Shown one piece after another: positions 34,284 through 37,143 of a DNA stretch of 37,143 nt. The notes under the pieces were generated by a model that worked only from the letters and a program-made list of their open reading frames with translations, did not search any database and was not told the DNA's origin. How positions within the stretch are numbered: the stretch's first letter is position 1; the number at the start of each line of letters is the position of its first letter. A program made the position numbers and the translations under genes. The DNA is from Streptomyces mashuensis (GTDB taxonomy: Bacteria > Actinomycetota > Actinomycetes > Streptomycetales > Streptomycetaceae). The stretch spans positions 1 to 37,143 of the forward strand of contig NZ_BNBD01000027.1 in NCBI RefSeq assembly GCF_014654785.1, given 5' to 3'.

Positions 34284-34832
34284 TCAGTCCTCGAAGCCCT
34301 CCGCGGCTCGCTTCTCCCGCAGCTCCATGATCGCGCGGCGCCGGGCCAGGCGGTGGGTGCGGCGGATCTGGGCCTCCTGGTAGCGGCGGCGGTCCTTCTC
34401 CGTCTCGGGGACCACCGGCGGGACGCGGCGCGGCTTGCCGTTCTCGTCGACGGCCGCGAACACCAGGTAGGCGCTGCCGACCTGCACCGCCGGGGCGGCC
34501 TCGTTCCAGCGCTCGGCCAGCACCCGTACGCCGACCTCCATCGAGGACCGGCCGGTCCAGTTGACCTGGGCCTTCACATGGACGAGGTCGCCGACCTTGA
34601 CCGGCTCCAGGAACGCCATCTCGTCCATCGAGGCGGTGACGGCGGGCCCGCCGGAGTGCCGGCCCGCGACGGCCCCGGCGACGTCGTCCACCAGCTTCAT
34701 GATCACGCCGCCGTGGACCGTGCCGAGCAGATTGGTGTCGCTCGCGGTCATGATGTGGGACAGCGTCGTGCGGGAGGCCGAGGTGGGCTTGCCGGGTATC
34801 GCCGGCTCCTGGGTCCGGTCCTGATTGGTCAT
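34284..34832 (-). CDS. Acyl-CoA thioesterase, hot-dog fold (YciA/BFIT type)
   Basis: A 182-residue cytosolic hot-dog protein that hydrolyses acyl-CoA esters. The family pattern is clear: LSHIMTASDTNLLGTVHGGVIMKLVDDVAGAVAGRHSGG, with catalytic Asp and the GxxHGG turn, then VTASMDEMAFLEPVKVGDLVHVKAQVNWTGRSSMEVGVRV and QVGSAYLVFAAVDENGKPRRVP. The C-terminal 35 residues are a charged helix. TACAGT lies seven bases before the ATG, so the mRNA is probably leaderless. It stands alone between two LCP genes; a link to the envelope is not evident. Confidence 0.94.
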   Translation of the reverse strand: MTNQDRTQEPAIPGKPTSASRTTLSHIMTASDTNLLGTVHGGVIMKLVDDVAGAVAGRHSGGPAVTASMDEMAFLEPVKVGDLVHVKAQVNWTGRSSMEVGVRVLAERWNEAAPAVQVGSAYLVFAAVDENGKPRRVPPVVPETEKDRRRYQEAQIRRTHRLARRRAIMELREKRAAEGFED

Positions 34833-34839
34833 GTCCACC

Positions 34840-34845
34840 ACTGTA
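34840..34845 (-). promoter_or_regulatory. -10 box of the thioesterase gene (leaderless)
   Basis: TACAGT on the minus strand ends seven bases before the ATG at 34832, with no ribosome-binding site of normal spacing. Confidence 0.45.
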
Positions 34846-34939
34846 TGCGGGGGCGTGTGACGGCGCGGTTTCGCATCAGCTCTGCAACAGCCCTGCCCCG
34901 GTTCCGTCCGTTCACCGGGTTCCGGGGCGCCCCTGCGGG

Positions 34940-34945
34940 CACACT
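34940..34945 (+). promoter_or_regulatory. -10 box of LCP paralogue 5 (leaderless)
   Basis: CACACT ends seven bases before the ATG at 34953. The intervening CGGAGCC could serve as a weak ribosome-binding site, but the spacing also fits a leaderless start. Confidence 0.4.
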
Positions 34946-34952
34946 CGGAGCC

Positions 34953-36185
34953 ATGAACGACTGGCCCGATCGGCGGACCCCCACCCGGCGTCCCGCACCG
35001 CCCCCTCAGTACCGGCCGGCCCCGGGCTACGACGGCCCGCAGGGCCCCGGTGGCCACGACGGCTACAACACCGGCCAGGTCTACGGGCGCGGCGGCGCGC
35101 CCGCACGCCCCGGCGCGGGCCCGGGGGGCGGCTCCGGGGGCGGTCCGGGCGGTCCCGGGCGTGCGGCCCCGGGCCGTGCGCCCCGTGCCGGCTCACCCGA
35201 TTGGCGCAAGCGTCTCAAGATCGGTGCGGTGGCGGTGGTCGCGACCGTGCTGGCCGTGTCGGTCGGCACGTACTTCTGGGCCGACAGCAAGCTCCGCCAC
35301 GAGGTGGACCTGGGCGCGCTCAAGGACCGGCCGGCGGCGGGTGCGGGCACGAACTACCTGATCGTGGGGTCCGACAGCCGCGAGGGCCTGTCCGACGAGG
35401 ACAAGAAGCAGCTGCACACCGGGTCGGCGGAGGGCAAGCGCACCGACTCGATGATGATCCTCCACACCGGCGACAACGGCACGACGATGCTCAGCCTGCC
35501 GCGGGACTCGTACGTGACGATCCCGGCGTTCACCGGCAAGCAGAGCGGCAAGCGCTTCCCCGCCGCCACCCACAAGCTCAACCAGGCGTACGCCGACGGC
35601 GGCCCCGAGCTGCTGGCGCAGACGATCGAGTACAACACCGGGCTGCGCATCGACCACTACGCGGAGATCGGCTTCGGCGGCTTCCGCAACCTGGTGGACG
35701 CGCTCGGCGGCGTGGAGATGTGCCTGGACAAGCCGGTGAAGGACCGCGACTCGGGCGCGGACTTCAAGGCGGGCTGCCAGACGCTGGACGGCGCGCAGTC
35801 GCTGGCGTTCGTGCGCCAGCGCCACCAGGAGGCCGACCAGGACCTGGGCCGCATGCGCAACCAGCAGAAGTTCCTGAACACGCTCGCCAAGCAGGCCGCC
35901 TCGCCGGCGACGATCCTCAACCCGTTCCGCCTCTACCCGGTGATCGGCTCGGGCCTCGACACCCTCGTCGTCGACAAGGACATGGGGCTGTGGGACCTGA
36001 CGTCGATGTTCTGGGCGATGAAGGGCGTGACCGGCGGCGACGGGCAGCAGCTGACGGTGCCGATCTCCAACCCCTCGCTGCCGACGCGTTCCGACGGCGT
36101 GGCGGTGAAGTGGGACACGGCGAAGTCCAAGCAGCTGTTCGAGCAGCTGAAGAAGGACGAGAAGGTCACGGTCACCGGCAACTGA
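34953..36185 (+). CDS. LCP family glycopolymer transferase, paralogue 5
   Basis: A 410-residue LCP protein with a Pro/Gly-rich cytoplasmic tail (1-82) holding tyrosines (PPQYRPAPGYDGP, YNTGQVYG), one helix (89-110) and the LCP domain (about 130-345). Key residues are Asp165 in RTDSMMILHT, Arg184 in SLPRDSYVTIP, and the arginines in FVRQRHQEADQDLGRMRNQQ. A Cys pair (EMCLDKP and KAGCQTLDG) flanks a surface loop. It lacks LytR_C and ends soon after the catalytic domain, so it is the minimal member of the cluster. The frame is open far upstream, but the ATG at 34953 has a -10 box right before it and starts the typical tail. Its stop abuts the stop of the VOC gene. Confidence 0.94.
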   Translation: MNDWPDRRTPTRRPAPPPQYRPAPGYDGPQGPGGHDGYNTGQVYGRGGAPARPGAGPGGGSGGGPGGPGRAAPGRAPRAGSPDWRKRLKIGAVAVVATVLAVSVGTYFWADSKLRHEVDLGALKDRPAAGAGTNYLIVGSDSREGLSDEDKKQLHTGSAEGKRTDSMMILHTGDNGTTMLSLPRDSYVTIPAFTGKQSGKRFPAATHKLNQAYADGGPELLAQTIEYNTGLRIDHYAEIGFGGFRNLVDALGGVEMCLDKPVKDRDSGADFKAGCQTLDGAQSLAFVRQRHQEADQDLGRMRNQQKFLNTLAKQAASPATILNPFRLYPVIGSGLDTLVVDKDMGLWDLTSMFWAMKGVTGGDGQQLTVPISNPSLPTRSDGVAVKWDTAKSKQLFEQLKKDEKVTVTGN

Positions 36186-36983
36186 TCACGCCGCCTCGTC
36201 CGGCGAGGGGCCCGTCGCGTCGATGACGGCGAACGTCGCGCCCTGCGGGTCCCGGAGGACCGCCATCCGGCCGGCCGCCATGTCGAACGCCGGTTTGCAC
36301 ACCGAGCCGCCGGCGCGCACCAGGGCGTCGACCGTGCTGTCGGTGTCGTCGACGGAGAAGTACGTCAGCCAGTGCGCGGGCGCGCCGGGCGGCAGCTTCG
36401 CCAGGTTCTGCATGCCGCCGACCACGCGGCCCCCGGCCTTGAGCGCGTAGTAGTCCGGCACCTCCTCCATCGCGTCGTTGGCCAGGCCCAGCGCGGCGAG
36501 GTAGAAGGACCCGGCGGTGGCGGGGTCGGGCGTGTTGAGCTCGTTCCACACCACGGCGCCCGGTTCGTTGACGACCCGGGCGCCGGAGAACTCACCGGCC
36601 TGCCAGACGCCGAAGACCGCGCCCGTCGTGTCGGCGAGGATCGCCATGCGGCCCAGGTCGAGCACGTCCATGGGCTCGGCGAGCACCTTGCCGCCGTTGT
36701 CGAGCACCGCCTGCGCGGCGCCGTCGGCGTCGGTGACGGCCAGGTACGGCGTCCAGGCCGGCGGCGGCTTGGAGCCGCCCTCCTGCGCCATCGCCGTCAT
36801 GATGCCGGCGACGGGTTTCCCGTTCAGGGTGCACACCGCGTACCCGCCGGTCTCGGGCGGGCCGGGCTCGCCCTGCCAGCCGAACAGGTCGGTGTAGAAG
36901 TCGAGGGCCTCGCGCTGGTCCGGGACGACGAGGTCGACCCAGCAGGGGGTGCCGGGCACGTACGGTCGGGTCACCTCGGGCAT
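36186..36983 (-). CDS. Two-domain VOC (glyoxalase-fold) protein, CFP32-like
   Basis: A 265-residue protein made of two vicinal-oxygen-chelate domains. Domain 1 (about 10-130) has GTPCWVDLVVPDQREALDFYTDLFGW and ILADTTGAVFGVWQAGEF; domain 2 (about 140-258) has VVWNELNTPDPATAGSFYLAALG and VLRDPQGATFAVIDATG. The layout and wording closely resemble the mycobacterial secreted antigen CFP32 (Rv0577), from memory. The reaction is unknown; metal-dependent ring cleavage, glyoxalase or ligand binding are all possible. AGGAGG lies eight bases before the ATG. The remaining 160 nt to the window edge hold no supported gene. Confidence 0.9.
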   Translation of the reverse strand: MPEVTRPYVPGTPCWVDLVVPDQREALDFYTDLFGWQGEPGPPETGGYAVCTLNGKPVAGIMTAMAQEGGSKPPPAWTPYLAVTDADGAAQAVLDNGGKVLAEPMDVLDLGRMAILADTTGAVFGVWQAGEFSGARVVNEPGAVVWNELNTPDPATAGSFYLAALGLANDAMEEVPDYYALKAGGRVVGGMQNLAKLPPGAPAHWLTYFSVDDTDSTVDALVRAGGSVCKPAFDMAAGRMAVLRDPQGATFAVIDATGPSPDEAA

Positions 36984-37143
36984 GACGCGGGCCTCCTGGG
37001 AAAGCGGGTGTCCGCGACCACCTTCACCCGCCGCCCGGCGGCCCGCCACCGGAAGTACGGCGAACGGCCCCCGGGCGCAGGAGGACGCTGTTGGCGAATT
37101 CGGGGGTTCGCGTGACGTCGGCCTTCAAGACCCGGTTGTGGTC

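Noticed and set aside
36984..37143. Possible partial gene or tRNA at the right edge
   Set aside because: No open frame with codon bias and no cloverleaf could be traced in the 160 nt.

Overview
The window is high-GC actinobacterial chromosome, almost certainly Streptomyces. The evidence is the 16S rRNA 5' end and leader at the left edge, the developmental regulator WhiB encoded at 17351-17614, very GC-rich third codon positions, and a gene order I recognise from Streptomyces whiB regions. No insertion sequence, prophage, CRISPR array or tRNA gene was seen. It looks like core chromosome.

Layout from left to right. (1) 1-550: 5' end of a 16S rRNA gene (minus strand), its leader with tandem hairpins and a boxB/boxA-like antitermination signal, and a near-consensus promoter. 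(2) 592-2775: a small unknown gene and ahcY (minus), with a structured leader upstream of ahcY. (3) 3074-5056: a divergent fructose-type PTS permease. (4) 5182-10916: minus-strand mannose-metabolism block (DUF3499 gene, manB phosphomannomutase, Trm112-like zinc protein, SIS-domain sugar isomerase-like gene, manA, cation diffusion facilitator). (5) 11247-17011: a degenerate metallopeptidase-family gene (plus), then a DUF5719 gene and a giant glycosyltransferase/membrane protein, translationally coupled (minus). (6) 17351-21153: whiB (minus), then on the plus strand a 30-codon cysteine-rich leader ORF, a cysteine-dioxygenase-like gene, and the coenzyme F420 genes fbiA-fbiB. (7) 21223-24999: AlkA-like DNA glycosylase, sugar-1-phosphate nucleotidyltransferase and secreted peptidoglycan amidase (minus). 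(8) 25133-36185: a TIGR03089-type gene and five LytR-CpsA-Psr (LCP) paralogues on the plus strand, interrupted by an ExoA-like GT2 and a hot-dog thioesterase (minus). (9) 36186-36983: a two-domain VOC protein.

The genes share a theme. manA, the SIS gene, manB and the nucleotidyltransferase make activated mannose. The glycosyltransferases assemble glycans. The five LCP proteins probably attach glycopolymers to peptidoglycan and the amidase trims the wall. From memory, the order sahH / manA / SIS / manB / DUF3499 / metallopeptidase / whiB / fbiA-fbiB / mannose nucleotidyltransferase / LCP / TIGR03089 parallels Mycobacterium tuberculosis Rv3248c-Rv3268, so this is an old actinobacterial neighbourhood.

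The most interesting regulatory signals are a candidate cysteine-responsive attenuator in front of the cysteine-dioxygenase-like gene (18051-18329), a B12-box-like motif in the ahcY leader (2862-2877), and a repeated -10 box placed 6-8 nt before start codons, suggesting several leaderless mRNAs. All calls come from reading the sequence; no database search was run.
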